From: Dinoroseobacter sp039192165
Lineage (GTDB): Bacteria; Pseudomonadota; Alphaproteobacteria; Rhodobacterales; Rhodobacteraceae
Direction: 5' to 3'
Length of the DNA: 64,000 nt
Assembly (NCBI GenBank): GCA_039192165.1
Contig: JBCCXD010000002.1
Location: 509,457-573,456 of the forward strand
In this document: positions 1 through 9,465 of the stretch, one piece after another
Layout of the letters: each line of letters opens with the position of its first letter
Position numbering within the stretch: the stretch's first letter is position 1
Notes under the pieces: model-generated
What the model was told of the DNA's origin: nothing
Database searches by the model: none
The model's input: only the letters and a program-made list of their open reading frames with translations
Made by a program: the position numbers and the translations under genes

Positions 1-432
1 ATACTCAGTGGCCGCGCTGCGGCAGGAGCAGATGCGTTTCTGGGGCGCTATGACCGTCAGATTACAGTCATCGAGGAAGATCGAAAACAAACCCCGATGG
101 GATGGATTAGACCTATGCCGAGCCGCTATGCGGTGCAGCCCGTTCTGGGGTCGGCGTTCTCAAAGAAGCTCTATTCCTTGACCTCGAACATGAACGGGGG
201 CCGCCGGGCGATGGTGCCACTCGGAACGTTCGAGGAATTAATGCCGCAGGACTTTCTGCCGACTCAGCTTTTGCGGGCGCTTCTGGTAATGGATACGGAC
301 AGCGCCCAGGCCCTGGGGGCGCTTGAATTGGACGAAGAGGATCTTGGCCTCGTGGGTTTCGCCTGCCCGGCCAAGTACGAGTACGGCATGGCACTGCGGG
401 ACTGCCTCGAAAAGATCGAGAAGGAGGGCTGA
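1..432 (+). CDS. nqrA: Na+-translocating NADH:quinone reductase subunit A, C-terminal part
   Basis: The gene is open from base 1, so only the C-terminal 143 residues are present. The reading ILSGRAAAGADAFLGRYDRQ followed by a stretch around PMPSRYAVQPVLGSAFSKK is typical of the end of NqrA, the soluble quinone-site subunit of the Na+-NQR complex at the cytoplasmic membrane. The last codons carry AAGGAGG (421-427), which serves as ribosome binding site of nqrB five bases after this stop. The gene is the first visible member of nqrABCDEF. Identity is supported mainly by the five following nqr genes in canonical order. Confidence 0.93.
   Translation: MLSGRAAAGADAFLGRYDRQITVIEEDRKQTPMGWIRPMPSRYAVQPVLGSAFSKKLYSLTSNMNGGRRAMVPLGTFEELMPQDFLPTQLLRALLVMDTDSAQALGALELDEEDLGLVGFACPAKYEYGMALRDCLEKIEKEG
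421..427 (+). promoter_or_regulatory. Shine-Dalgarno site that sets the nqrB start
   Basis: AAGGAGG lies inside the end of nqrA and sits nine bases before a TTG codon at 437. The longer open frame starting at 323 lies within nqrA and has no such signal, so this site decides the TTG start of nqrB. Confidence 0.75.
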
Positions 433-436
433 AGTC

Positions 437-1636
437 TTGGGATTGCGAAGCTTCTTCGATCGCATTGAGCCGAACTTCATCAAGGGCGGCCGGTACGAGA
501 AATACTTTCCCATCTACGAGATGGTGGAGAGTTTCCTTTACACACCAAAAACCGTGACCACCGCAGCGCCCCATGCGCGGTCATACATCGATATGAAGCG
601 GATCATGACCTACGTGGTCATGGCAACGATCCCCTGTATTCTGGTCGGCCTGTATAACGTCGGTTACCAGGTCAACACTGCGATCGAAACGTTCGGACAC
701 AGCGGCTGGCGGGCGTGGCTGATTGAAAGCACTGGGATCGGCTTCAATGCGGCCAATCCACTTGCAAACTTTGCGCATGGCGCGCTGTATTTCCTTCCGA
801 TTTACATCACGACCCTTGTGGCAGGAGGGATTTGCGAGGTTATTTTTGCGACCGTACGCAAACACGAGGTAAACGAAGGTTTTCTGGTAACATCAATGCT
901 TTACGCGTTGATCTTGCCACCTGATGTTCCGCTCTGGCAGGTTGCGCTGGGTATCATCTTCGGCGTTGTGATTGGCAAGGAGGTCTTCGGTGGAACCGGA
1001 AAGAACTTCTTGAATCCTGCTTTGACCGGCCGGGCTTTCCTTTACTTTGCCTATCCCGCGCAGATGTCCGGAGATACAATCTGGACCCCGGTCGACGGAT
1101 TTTCCGGGGCAACCAGCCTGGCGATTGCGGCCCGCGACGGGTATCAGGAAATCGTTGCGCAGGGCACGACCTGGATGGACAGCTTCCTCGGATTTGTGCA
1201 GGGAAGCATGGGCGAAGTCTCAGCTTTGGCAGCAATGGTGGGCCTTGCGTTTCTGCTGATTACCCGGATCGCAAACTGGCGCCTTGTCGTGGGCTGCCTT
1301 GGTGGCATGATCTTCTTTTCCACGCTGCTGAACCTTATCGGATCCGACACCAACCCGATGTTCGCAATGCCCTGGTATTGGCACTTTGTGACCGGCGGGT
1401 TCGCGTTTGGGCTTGCCTTTATGGTGACTGAACCTGTTTCCGCCTCCCACACGAATATGGGCAGGTACATCTACGGCGCTTTGATCGGCTTCATGGTCGT
1501 GATGATCCGCGTCATCAACCCGGCTTTCCCCGAAGGCATGATGTTGGCGATCCTGTTTGGCAACGTCTTTGCCCCGCTGATCGACTACTTCGTGGTGCAG
1601 GCCAATATTCGCCGGAGGGCACGCCGCCATGCCTGA
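437..1636 (+). CDS. nqrB: Na+-translocating NADH:quinone reductase subunit B
   Basis: NqrB is the large membrane subunit of the respiratory Na+ pump and carries a covalent FMN and riboflavin. The product from the TTG at 437 has about 399 residues, close to the family length. It has many hydrophobic segments from about residue 55 onward and the motif SGATSLA near residue 223, whose threonine is the known FMN attachment point in the family. The TTG start is chosen because of the strong AAGGAGG nine bases upstream. The end overlaps nqrC by eight bases, which suggests translational coupling. Confidence 0.95.
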   Translation: MGLRSFFDRIEPNFIKGGRYEKYFPIYEMVESFLYTPKTVTTAAPHARSYIDMKRIMTYVVMATIPCILVGLYNVGYQVNTAIETFGHSGWRAWLIESTGIGFNAANPLANFAHGALYFLPIYITTLVAGGICEVIFATVRKHEVNEGFLVTSMLYALILPPDVPLWQVALGIIFGVVIGKEVFGGTGKNFLNPALTGRAFLYFAYPAQMSGDTIWTPVDGFSGATSLAIAARDGYQEIVAQGTTWMDSFLGFVQGSMGEVSALAAMVGLAFLLITRIANWRLVVGCLGGMIFFSTLLNLIGSDTNPMFAMPWYWHFVTGGFAFGLAFMVTEPVSASHTNMGRYIYGALIGFMVVMIRVINPAFPEGMMLAILFGNVFAPLIDYFVVQANIRRRARRHA

Positions 1637-2438
1637 GGAAACGCAAGAGAAAAAGGGTTTTGTCCGTCGGTTCCTAGAGCTTCCGACCGACTCAGTGCCA
1701 AAAACGATCTTCATGGCTGTGGCGGTCTGCCTCGTGGCCTCCATGTGTGTGTCTGCAGCGGCAGTGGCCCTGCGCCCGGTGCAGGAGGTCAACAAGCTAA
1801 AGGACAAGCAGGTCAATATTCTGCAAGTCGCGGGCATGTATGAGCCGGGCGTCGATGTGGTTGAGGCGTTCGAGGTTTTCGAGCCACAGGTGCTGGAGCT
1901 GTCAACTGGCACATTCACCGACCAGTTCGATGCTGCGAGTTTCGACGACCGGGCTGCCGCCAGCGATCCGGAACTGTCGATCGCGCTTGACGACGATCCG
2001 GCGTCCATCGGACGGCAGTCGAAATTCGTGACAATATACCTGCTTCGCGACGACGCCGGCGAGCTCGACAAAGTGGTGCTCCCCCTGCATGGATACGGTC
2101 TTTGGTCAACGCTCTACGGGTTTATCGCGCTTGAGGCGAACGGGAACGATATCTTCGGGCTTCAGTTTTATGAGCACGCGGAAACCCCCGGACTCGGCGG
2201 GGAAGTCGACAATCCGCGATGGAAAGCCCTTTGGTCTGGGAAACGGCTGAAAGACGAGGAGGGCAATCTGGCGATTACGGTTGCCAAAACCGCGCCTGAT
2301 GCCGGTGAGGATTATCATATCGATGCATTGGCCGGCGCGACCCTGACCACCGTTGGCATCGATAACCTCGTCAACTTCTGGATGGGGGAGGCGGGATATG
2401 AACCCTTCCTCCAGAACCTCGAAGCGGGAGTACTCTGA
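1629..2438 (+). CDS. nqrC: Na+-translocating NADH:quinone reductase subunit C
   Basis: NqrC is a membrane-anchored, largely periplasmic flavoprotein of the Na+-NQR complex. The 269-residue product has one N-terminal membrane segment (about residues 28-50) and a C-terminal FMN-binding domain. The flavin attachment motif reads AGATLTT near residue 238. Many NqrC proteins have S or T where this one has A, so attachment at the following threonine is still expected. The flavin transferase ApbE needed for this step is not in the window. The start overlaps nqrB and the stop overlaps nqrD. Confidence 0.94.
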   Translation: MPEETQEKKGFVRRFLELPTDSVPKTIFMAVAVCLVASMCVSAAAVALRPVQEVNKLKDKQVNILQVAGMYEPGVDVVEAFEVFEPQVLELSTGTFTDQFDAASFDDRAAASDPELSIALDDDPASIGRQSKFVTIYLLRDDAGELDKVVLPLHGYGLWSTLYGFIALEANGNDIFGLQFYEHAETPGLGGEVDNPRWKALWSGKRLKDEEGNLAITVAKTAPDAGEDYHIDALAGATLTTVGIDNLVNFWMGEAGYEPFLQNLEAGVL

Positions 2439-3091
2439 TGAGCCAGACACGCAAAGAGATGCTGACCGATCCGCTGGTCGATAACAATCCAATCACGTTG
2501 CAGGTCCTTGGGATTTGTTCGGCGCTTGCTGTCACATCATCGCTTCAGGTGTCTTTCGTTATGGCGCTGGCGGTGATTTTCGTGACCGGTTTTTCGTCGA
2601 TGTTTATCTCGATCATCCGGAACCACATCCCCAGCTCGATCCGGATCATCGTGCAGATGGTGATCATCGCCTCGCTCGTGATCCTCGTGGATCAGGTACT
2701 CAAGGCCTATCTGTTTGAGATATCGAAGACCTTGTCGGTGTTTGTGGGTCTGATCATCACGAACTGTATCGTAATGGGGCGCGCGGAAGCCTTCGCGATG
2801 AAGAACCCGCCTGTTGCGTCCTTCATTGACGGGGTCGGCAACGGGCTGGGCTACGGGCTGATCTTGATGCTGGTCGGTTTTATCCGGGAGCTGTTCGGGT
2901 CCGGTAGCCTCTTCGGTGTCACCATTCTGGAGACAGTGAACAACGGTGGCTGGTACGTTCCGAACGGGCTGCTGCTGCTGCCACCCTCGGCGTTCTTCAT
3001 CATCGGGCTCATCATCTGGGCCTTCCGCACATGGAAGCCGGCGCAGGTGGAAGAGCGTGAGTACAAAATCCAGACGGTAGAGGCACACTGA
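2438..3091 (+). CDS. nqrD: Na+-translocating NADH:quinone reductase subunit D
   Basis: NqrD is a small hydrophobic subunit of the RnfE/NqrD family that forms part of the membrane path of the pump with NqrE. The 217 residues contain about six membrane segments, and a family-typical stretch around NCIVMGRAEAFA (near residue 108) is present. The start codon shares a base with the nqrC stop, and the stop shares a base with the nqrE start. Confidence 0.95.
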   Translation: MSQTRKEMLTDPLVDNNPITLQVLGICSALAVTSSLQVSFVMALAVIFVTGFSSMFISIIRNHIPSSIRIIVQMVIIASLVILVDQVLKAYLFEISKTLSVFVGLIITNCIVMGRAEAFAMKNPPVASFIDGVGNGLGYGLILMLVGFIRELFGSGSLFGVTILETVNNGGWYVPNGLLLLPPSAFFIIGLIIWAFRTWKPAQVEEREYKIQTVEAH

Positions 3092-3699
3092 TGGAAGGTC
3101 TTGTCTCCCTTGCTGTGAAGGCAATCTTCGTTGAAAATCTCGCGTTGTCGTTTTTTCTCGGGATGTGCACGTTTATTGCGGTCTCGAAAAAGATCTCGAC
3201 AGCAATCGGGCTCGGTATTTCTGTGATGATCGTCCAGGCGATCACCGTGCCGGCGAACAACCTTATCCTGAACTACCTTCTCGCGCCCGGAGCGCTGTCC
3301 TGGGCGGGGTTCGGCGAGGTCGATCTGACTTTCCTTGGGCTGATTTCCTATATCGGTGTAATCGCCGCTTTGGTGCAGATCCTCGAGATGGTTCTCGATA
3401 AGTACTTCCCGCCACTTTACAACGCGTTGGGGGTTTTCCTACCGCTGATCACCGTGAATTGCGCGATCCTCGGCGGGTCCTTGTTTATGGTCGAGCGCGA
3501 CTATAACTTTGCAGAAAGCGTCACGTACGGTGTGTCGTCAGGCTTTGGTTGGGCCTTGGCCATCACCGCAATGGCGGGCGTACGCGAAAAACTGAAGTAC
3601 TCCGATATACCCGATGGCCTTCAGGGCCTAGGCATAACCTTCATCACCGCTGGTTTGATGGCCATGGCGTTCATGTCCTTCTCCGGTGTGAAACTCTGA
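3091..3699 (+). CDS. nqrE: Na+-translocating NADH:quinone reductase subunit E
   Basis: NqrE is the RnfA/NqrE-type membrane subunit, paired with NqrD as an inverted-topology partner. The 202-residue product has six hydrophobic segments. It has the family cysteines, one early (LGMCTFIAV) and one in the stretch LITVNCAILG near residue 128, which in the family contribute to an intramembrane iron site. It is tightly coupled to nqrD, and nqrF follows after 13 bases with its own AGGAG. Confidence 0.95.
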   Translation: MEGLVSLAVKAIFVENLALSFFLGMCTFIAVSKKISTAIGLGISVMIVQAITVPANNLILNYLLAPGALSWAGFGEVDLTFLGLISYIGVIAALVQILEMVLDKYFPPLYNALGVFLPLITVNCAILGGSLFMVERDYNFAESVTYGVSSGFGWALAITAMAGVREKLKYSDIPDGLQGLGITFITAGLMAMAFMSFSGVKL

Positions 3700-3712
3700 C
3701 AGGAGCCTAAGA

Positions 3713-4933
3713 ATGGCAACATTCGGACTGGGAATTCTGCTCTTCACGCTGATCGTGTTGGCATTGGTGAGCATAATCATGGCGGCGCGCTCCAGGCTCG
3801 TCTCCACGGGTGATGTGAACATCACGATTAACGGTGAGAAAACGATCTCCGTACCGGCAGGCGGCAAGCTGCTGCAGACATTGGCCGAGGCGAAGCTGTT
3901 TGTGCCGTCAGCCTGTGGCGGCGGCGGCACCTGTGCCCAATGCCGGGTCCGCATTCATTCGGGTGGCGGCTCGATTTTGCCAACAGAAGAAAGCCACATT
4001 ACCAAACGAGAAGCCTCGTGTGGCGACCGCCTGTCCTGTCAGGTCGCGGTTAAACAGGACATGGATATCGAAGTTCCCGAAGAGGTTTTCGGCGTCAAGA
4101 AATGGGAATGTACCGTTCGGTCAAACGACAACGTGGCGACCTTCATAAAAGAACTGGTGCTTGAGTTGCCTGAAGGCGAAGACGTCAATTTCCGCGCGGG
4201 TGGATACATTCAGATCGAGGCACCCGCACACCATGTCGAGTACAAGGATTTCGACGTGGAAGAGGAGTACCGCGAAGATTGGGATAAGTATAACCTCTGG
4301 AAGTACTCGTCTGATCTGAGCGATCCGATTGAGCGTGCCTATTCCATGGCGAACTACCCGCAGGAGAAGGGCATTATCATGCTCAATGTCCGCGTGGCTA
4401 CACCGCCGCCGGGCAGCGACGGAATTCCACCGGGCAAGATGTCTTCTTATATCTTCAATCTCAAACCAGGCGACAAGGTCACAATCTCAGGACCGTTTGG
4501 CGAGTTTTTTGCGCGCGAAACCAAGAAAGAGATGGTCTTTATCGGTGGTGGCGCGGGCATGGCCCCGATGCGCAGCCATCTGTTTGACCAGCTCAACCGG
4601 ATCGACACGGACCGCAAGATCAGTTTCTGGTATGGCGCACGCTCGAAACGCGAAATGTTCTATGTCGAGGATTTCGACGGTCTGGCAAAGGACCACGACA
4701 ATTTCGAGTGGCACGTCGCCCTGTCGGATGCGCTGCCGGAGGATGAGTGGGAAGGCCATACCGGGTTCATCCATAATGTCCTTTATGAGAATTACCTGAA
4801 GGATCACCCCAACCCGGAGGATTGTGAGTACTACATGTGCGGTCCCCCGATCATGAACCAGTCGGTGATCAATATGCTCCTTGAGTTGGGTGTGGATCGC
4901 GAGGATATCATGCTGGATGATTTCGGCGGCTAG
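3713..4933 (+). CDS. nqrF: Na+-translocating NADH:quinone reductase subunit F (FAD/2Fe-2S)
   Basis: NqrF takes electrons from NADH and passes them through FAD and a 2Fe-2S centre into the pump. In order, the 406-residue protein has an N-terminal membrane anchor (about residues 3-25), a plant-type ferredoxin domain with CGGGGTCAQC and a later SCGDRLSC, a ferredoxin-reductase FAD motif RAYSMANYP, an NADH motif FIGGGAGMAPMRS, and the C-terminal signature YYMCGPP...MLDDFGG. All expected cofactor residues are visible. It is the last gene of the operon and a terminator follows directly. Confidence 0.97.
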   Translation: MATFGLGILLFTLIVLALVSIIMAARSRLVSTGDVNITINGEKTISVPAGGKLLQTLAEAKLFVPSACGGGGTCAQCRVRIHSGGGSILPTEESHITKREASCGDRLSCQVAVKQDMDIEVPEEVFGVKKWECTVRSNDNVATFIKELVLELPEGEDVNFRAGGYIQIEAPAHHVEYKDFDVEEEYREDWDKYNLWKYSSDLSDPIERAYSMANYPQEKGIIMLNVRVATPPPGSDGIPPGKMSSYIFNLKPGDKVTISGPFGEFFARETKKEMVFIGGGAGMAPMRSHLFDQLNRIDTDRKISFWYGARSKREMFYVEDFDGLAKDHDNFEWHVALSDALPEDEWEGHTGFIHNVLYENYLKDHPNPEDCEYYMCGPPIMNQSVINMLLELGVDREDIMLDDFGG

Positions 4934-4942
4934 ACTTCCAAG

Positions 4943-4975
4943 AAAGGCCCGCAAGTTCCCGCGGGCCTTTCGTTT
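4943..4975 (+). terminator. Rho-independent-type terminator after nqrF
   Basis: AAAGGCCCGC (4943-4952) and GCGGGCCTTT (4961-4970) form a perfect ten-base stem with an eight-base loop, followed by CGTTTGT. It lies ten bases after the nqrF stop and closes the nqr operon. Confidence 0.85.
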
Positions 4976-5040
4976 GTGTCCTTTGTTGACAGCGTAAATG
5001 CGCGGGACAACGCTTTGCCTGCAGCGAAGGAGTGACCGCG

Positions 5041-6090
5041 ATGCAGCTTCCAAAAGTCATGTGCGGCGTTGTGCTTACTGGGCATGGCGGACCCGAGCAT
5101 CTGGAGTGGCGGGACGATCTCCCCACGCCTGATCCGGGTCCGGGAGACGTGGTGATTGCGGTTGCTGCAGCTGGCGTCAACAACACCGACATCAATACGC
5201 GCATCGGGTGGTATTCGAAGTCCGAGAACGCATCGCCCAATGATGCAAGCTGGACCGGCGAAGCCTTGCAGTTTCCGCGTATTCAGGGGGCAGATGTCTG
5301 CGGGCATATTGTGGCAGTTGGCGATGGAGTCGATCCTGTCAGAATCGGAGAGCGCGTCATTGTCGAGCCGTCCCTGCGGGAAGCGAACGGACGTGACCTG
5401 CCTGCGCCCTGGTATTTCGGATCTGAATGCGACGGCGGATTTGCGCAGTTCACGCGTGTCGCTGCGCGGCACGCGGTGTCTGTCACCAGCGATCTGAGCG
5501 ACATCGCGCTTGCGTCTTTCCCGTGCTCTTACTCAACGGCCGAAAACATGCTGACCCGGTCCAAGGTTGGCGCCGGAGATCGCGTCCTGGTTACAGGTGC
5601 ATCGGGCGGCGTAGGCTCCGCCGCTGTTCAACTTGCCCAAGCGCGCGGCGCTGAAATTGTTGCTGTCACAAGTTCTGCCAAGGCCGATAAGGTAAGAGAA
5701 CTGGGCGCTTCCCGGACGATGGACCGCAGTGCGCAACTGGTGGAAGCGCTTGGCCCGTCAAGCGTGGATGTGGTCATAGACCTTGTGGCGGGGTCAGCTT
5801 GGCCAACGCTGTTGGAGGTATTACGCCCAGGGGGCCGGTACGCCGTTTCAGGGGCGATCGCCGGGCCGATGGTTACGCTTGATGTGCGCACGCTTTACCT
5901 CAAGGACCTGAGCCTTTTCGGCTGCACGGTGCTGGATCCAGAGGTGTTCGGAAACCTCGTAGGCCGGATCGAACGCGGAGAGGTTAAACCCGTGGTCGCG
6001 GAAACCTATGCCCTACGCGACATTGCGCATGCGCAAGAGGCGTTCCTGGAGAAAAAACACATCGGCAAAATTGTTCTGACAATGGAGTAA
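5041..6090 (+). CDS. Zinc-independent MDR-family quinone/alcohol oxidoreductase
   Basis: This is a medium-chain dehydrogenase/reductase of about 349 residues. The N-terminal GroES-like domain has GADVCGHIVAVGDGV, and the Rossmann domain begins with VLVTGASGGVGSAAVQLA near residue 182, as in NADPH:quinone reductases. The structural zinc cysteine cluster of alcohol dehydrogenases is absent, so a zinc-free enzyme is likely. ATG 5041 is preferred over GTG 5032 because GAAGGAG (5026-5032) is eight bases upstream of the ATG. It stands alone after the nqr terminator. The substrate cannot be told from sequence. Confidence 0.85.
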   Translation: MQLPKVMCGVVLTGHGGPEHLEWRDDLPTPDPGPGDVVIAVAAAGVNNTDINTRIGWYSKSENASPNDASWTGEALQFPRIQGADVCGHIVAVGDGVDPVRIGERVIVEPSLREANGRDLPAPWYFGSECDGGFAQFTRVAARHAVSVTSDLSDIALASFPCSYSTAENMLTRSKVGAGDRVLVTGASGGVGSAAVQLAQARGAEIVAVTSSAKADKVRELGASRTMDRSAQLVEALGPSSVDVVIDLVAGSAWPTLLEVLRPGGRYAVSGAIAGPMVTLDVRTLYLKDLSLFGCTVLDPEVFGNLVGRIERGEVKPVVAETYALRDIAHAQEAFLEKKHIGKIVLTME

Positions 6091-6193
6091 GGTGCTTGGG
6101 CCAGGTCGATCAGACCTCCCCAATCCTTGTCCATCGCGATGAAACAGTCCCGCCCGCAGGCGCTATGAACCCGCTTTGAGCGGCCCGACGTTT

Positions 6194-7045
6194 CTACAGG
6201 CACGCGGCCATCAATCGATACACAACAGTCGCCGCCGTGAAGTCCCAAGCGCTCTGGCCATTTGGAGCCAGCTCAACAACGTCAAAGCCAACACAGCGTC
6301 GCCCTTGCAGAGCGTTTTCGATCAGATGGAGCGCTTGGTAGAAGCCGAGTCCGCCAGGTACCGGTGTTCCGGTCGCGGGCATAATCGATGGATCGAGACC
6401 GTCCAAATCAAAGCTCACGTAGACAAGTTCAGGGAAGTCTTCGGGCAGGGCAACCGCGCTGATGCGGTCCGTGACAAGCGCCTCGGCATCCCGGAAAAAC
6501 ACGCCGCGCTCAGTCCGCAGCTTCCGTTCTTCAGCCGAAAGTGCACGAATGCCGAATTGCGCCAGGGGCGTGCCTTCTCCTGTCAGGAGCTCCATAACCG
6601 AGGCGTGGGAGTGTCTTTCGCCTTGATAGGCCACCCGCAAGTCCGCATGGGCATCGATCTGTAGTATTCCCACGGGTCCAGCACACGCCTTTCGTACGCC
6701 GGCCACCGCGCCATAGGTCAGTGAATGTTCCCCGCCGAGTGTGACCGGGATCGCGCCTGACCGAACCGAGGCTTCCGTGCGCGCTTCGAGCCTTTGCATA
6801 ACCTCGGGCAGGGGCCCCGTGCAACCAAGCGGGGCTTCGGTCAGGATTCCCTGCGCGCAGGGTGTTTTGCCAGCGATTTCGCGCTCCAGCTCATTGGACG
6901 CCTCCAGGATCGCGGCCGGTCCTTGTGCGGTGCCTGCGCCATACGAGACCGTGCGTTCGAGGGGGACCGGAATCACGCGAAAAAGCGCATCAGGCCCACG
7001 CTCGGCGCGCGTCAGTTCACTGTCCAGGAAAACAGCGCCGGTCAT
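6194..7045 (-). CDS. speB: Agmatinase / ureohydrolase
   Basis: The product is a 283-residue ureohydrolase that should hydrolyse agmatine to putrescine and urea. All binuclear manganese motifs are visible: GGEHSLTYG, QIDAHADLR with a following HASVM, and SFDLDGLDPS. Agmatine rather than arginine is inferred from context: arginine decarboxylase and two carboxyspermidine enzymes lie in the same minus-strand operon. The start overlaps the nspC stop by four bases. It is the last gene of the operon. The 100 bases downstream hold no convincing terminator. Confidence 0.88.
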   Translation of the reverse strand: MTGAVFLDSELTRAERGPDALFRVIPVPLERTVSYGAGTAQGPAAILEASNELEREIAGKTPCAQGILTEAPLGCTGPLPEVMQRLEARTEASVRSGAIPVTLGGEHSLTYGAVAGVRKACAGPVGILQIDAHADLRVAYQGERHSHASVMELLTGEGTPLAQFGIRALSAEERKLRTERGVFFRDAEALVTDRISAVALPEDFPELVYVSFDLDGLDPSIMPATGTPVPGGLGFYQALHLIENALQGRRCVGFDVVELAPNGQSAWDFTAATVVYRLMAACL

Positions 7046-8223
7046 GAAAGGCGATCCTTGAAATCCTTGTATCCGAAGGACTTAACGATGCGCAGGTTGT
7101 CGCTCTCCGAGTTCCAAAGCGCGATTGAAGGGAGAGCTACCCCATTAAAAGTGTTTGTCTTTACCATTGAGTAGTGCGCCTGGTCGAGGAAGGCGAACCT
7201 CTGTCCAACCTGCGGGGGCGTCGCGAACGTGTAGTCTCCGATGACGTCGCCCGCCAGGCACGACGGCCCGCCGAGGCGGTAGGTTGCTCCTGCAGTCGCC
7301 TCATTCAGCATCGCGGGTCGATAGGGTGCCTCGATCACGTCTGGCATATGACAGGTCGCGGAGATATCGACGATCGCGATATTCACCTCGTTGAGGCCTG
7401 TATCGAGCACCTCGCCAACGAGAATCCCGGCGTCGAGAGCCACCGCTTCTCCGGGTTCGAGCAAAAAGCTCAGCCCCGTCTCGCGCTTCAATCTGCGGAG
7501 AAAGGCGCAAAGGCCGTCGCGGTCGTAGTCGGCCCGGGTAATATGGTGGCCGCCGCCGAAGTTGAACCATTTGATTTGCGCCAGCATTGGAGCGAGTCGG
7601 GGCGCAATCGCAGACCATGTCCGGTCGAGCGGTTCGAACCCCTGTTCACACAGCGTGTGCATATGCAGCCCATCGACACCCTCAAGCATTTCCGGTTTTA
7701 GCTGCGACAGCGGGACCCCCAGTCTTGAGAAGGGCGCGGCCGGGTCATACTTCGGGACCTCACCTTCGGCGTGCTCTGGATTGAGACGGAGCCCGACGCT
7801 GATGTCACGCCCGCTTGCCTTGATGCGAGGGAGAAAGCGGTCTTTTTGTGCGGGGGAATTGAAGATAACGGTGTCGCTTAGCGCCAGAATTTCTTCTAGC
7901 TCGTGATCTTTGTACCCGGCGCAGAAGGTCGCGATTTCGCCGCCATACTCTTCACGGCCAAGCCGGGCCTCGTAAAGACCGCTGGCGCAAACGCCGTCGA
8001 GATACCGAGACATCAGCGGCGCGACCGAAAACATCGAGAACGCTTTCAAAGCGGCTAAAACCCGCGCGCCAGAGGCATCCGCGACCGTGCGAAGGATGCT
8101 CAGGTTCCGCTCAATTGCAATCTCGTCGATCACAAAGCAGGGGCTGGGCACGCGCGACAGATCGAAGCTTCGGAAAGCGCCGGGATCACCGGCCTGCGTT
8201 CGCATCAGCCCGCTATCTTCCAT
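7042..8223 (-). CDS. nspC: Carboxynorspermidine/carboxyspermidine decarboxylase
   Basis: This is a PLP-dependent fold-III decarboxylase of 393 residues that removes CO2 from carboxyspermidine to give spermidine. The PLP lysine lies in VLAALKAFSMF (near residue 59), and HMHTLCEQGFEPL and FNFGGGHHITR match the family. The start SPCFVIDE... pattern near residue 27 is typical of NspC. The gene overlaps its upstream partner (dehydrogenase) by one base and speB by four, so all three are probably translated from one message. Confidence 0.93.
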   Translation of the reverse strand: MEDSGLMRTQAGDPGAFRSFDLSRVPSPCFVIDEIAIERNLSILRTVADASGARVLAALKAFSMFSVAPLMSRYLDGVCASGLYEARLGREEYGGEIATFCAGYKDHELEEILALSDTVIFNSPAQKDRFLPRIKASGRDISVGLRLNPEHAEGEVPKYDPAAPFSRLGVPLSQLKPEMLEGVDGLHMHTLCEQGFEPLDRTWSAIAPRLAPMLAQIKWFNFGGGHHITRADYDRDGLCAFLRRLKRETGLSFLLEPGEAVALDAGILVGEVLDTGLNEVNIAIVDISATCHMPDVIEAPYRPAMLNEATAGATYRLGGPSCLAGDVIGDYTFATPPQVGQRFAFLDQAHYSMVKTNTFNGVALPSIALWNSESDNLRIVKSFGYKDFKDRLS

Positions 8224-9434
8224 CAGAAGTCGACCGGCCCATCGAGCTCGTGCACCTGCCAGGGCAGACCGTTTTCGTTGAGCATCTCCATGAACGCATC
8301 CGGGTCGAGTTGCTCCATATTCCAGACGCCGGAGTCGCGCCAGATGCCCTTCAGTACCATTGCGGTTCCAATCATCGCCGGCACGCCTGTGGTATAGCTG
8401 ACCGCCTGGCTGCCGACCTCACGGTAGCACTCCTCGTGGTCGCAGATATTGTAGATGTAAAAGGTCTTTTCACCCGAGCCGTCGCTGGCCTGTCCTGTCG
8501 CGATGTCGCCTATGCACGTCTTGCCTTTCGTCAGCGCACCCAGATCGCCGGGATCAGGCAGAAGCGTCTTCAGAAACTGAATTGGAATGATCTCCACCCC
8601 GTTATGCGTCACCGGGTCAATCCGCGTCATGCCCACATTGTTCAGAACTGTTGCGTGCTTGATGTATTCATCCCCGAAGGTCATCCAGAATCTCGCGCGC
8701 TCTATCTCAGGGAAATGGGTCGAGAGGCTTTCGAGCTCCTCATGGTACATCAGGTACATGTTCTTTTCGCCCACTTCGGGGAAGTCGAATGCAACCTTTG
8801 TGGTCATTGGAGGCGAAACCTGCCATGTCCCGCGCTCCCAGTGACGGACGTCGGCAAGCACTTCCCGTAAATTAATCTCGGGGTTGAAATTGGTGGCAAA
8901 GGTTTGCCCGTTGTCCCCACCATTGCAGTCGAGAATGTCGATCTGCCGGAGTGTCTTCAGCTTGTGCTTCCTGAGCCAGGTTGCAAAGACGGACGTGACG
9001 CCCGGGTCAAATCCTGACCCAAGGACCGCCGTGAGCCCGGCGTCTGCGAACCTGTCCTGGTATGACCACTGCCAATGGTACTCGAATTTCGCCTCGTCCT
9101 CCGGTTCATAGTTCGCCGTATCCAGGTAATGAACCCCGGCCGTGAGACAGGCATCCATCAGCTTGAGATCCTGATAGGGCAGCGCGAGATTCACCAGAAC
9201 CTCGGCACCGGTGTCCTTAATCAGAGCTACAGTTGCGTCGACATCCATTGCGTCGAGCGACGCCGTGGCAATTTCGACGCCCGTGCGGTTTTTAACGCTG
9301 GCAGCGATGGCATCGCACTTCGACTTCGTGCGCGACGCAATCGTGATTTTCGAGAAGATGTCGGTGTTCATCGCCATCTTGTGGACGGAAGCCCAGGCGA
9401 CGCCGCCCGCGCCGATCACCAACACATTGCCCAT
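8223..9434 (-). CDS. Carboxynorspermidine/carboxyspermidine dehydrogenase (saccharopine dehydrogenase family)
   Basis: The 403-residue protein starts with the NAD(P) fold VLVIGAGGVAWASVHK and belongs to the saccharopine-dehydrogenase-like group. In the alternative polyamine pathway it condenses aspartate semialdehyde with putrescine and reduces the product to carboxyspermidine. Family stretches include LGSGFDPGVTSVF, DILDCNGGDNG and the C-terminal SYTTGVPAMIG. It lies 31 bases after speA, with GGGAGGATAAA before its ATG. Assignment over lysine-pathway saccharopine enzymes rests on the adjacent nspC and speA. Confidence 0.92.
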   Translation of the reverse strand: MGNVLVIGAGGVAWASVHKMAMNTDIFSKITIASRTKSKCDAIAASVKNRTGVEIATASLDAMDVDATVALIKDTGAEVLVNLALPYQDLKLMDACLTAGVHYLDTANYEPEDEAKFEYHWQWSYQDRFADAGLTAVLGSGFDPGVTSVFATWLRKHKLKTLRQIDILDCNGGDNGQTFATNFNPEINLREVLADVRHWERGTWQVSPPMTTKVAFDFPEVGEKNMYLMYHEELESLSTHFPEIERARFWMTFGDEYIKHATVLNNVGMTRIDPVTHNGVEIIPIQFLKTLLPDPGDLGALTKGKTCIGDIATGQASDGSGEKTFYIYNICDHEECYREVGSQAVSYTTGVPAMIGTAMVLKGIWRDSGVWNMEQLDPDAFMEMLNENGLPWQVHELDGPVDF

Positions 9435-9465
9435 TTTATCCTCCCTGCCGCGTGCGGCGCCTGTG

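Noticed and set aside
4943..5031. Possible small gene between nqrF and the MDR gene
   Set aside because: The space holds the nqr terminator and the MDR leader only, with no start codon plus ribosome binding site for a further ORF.
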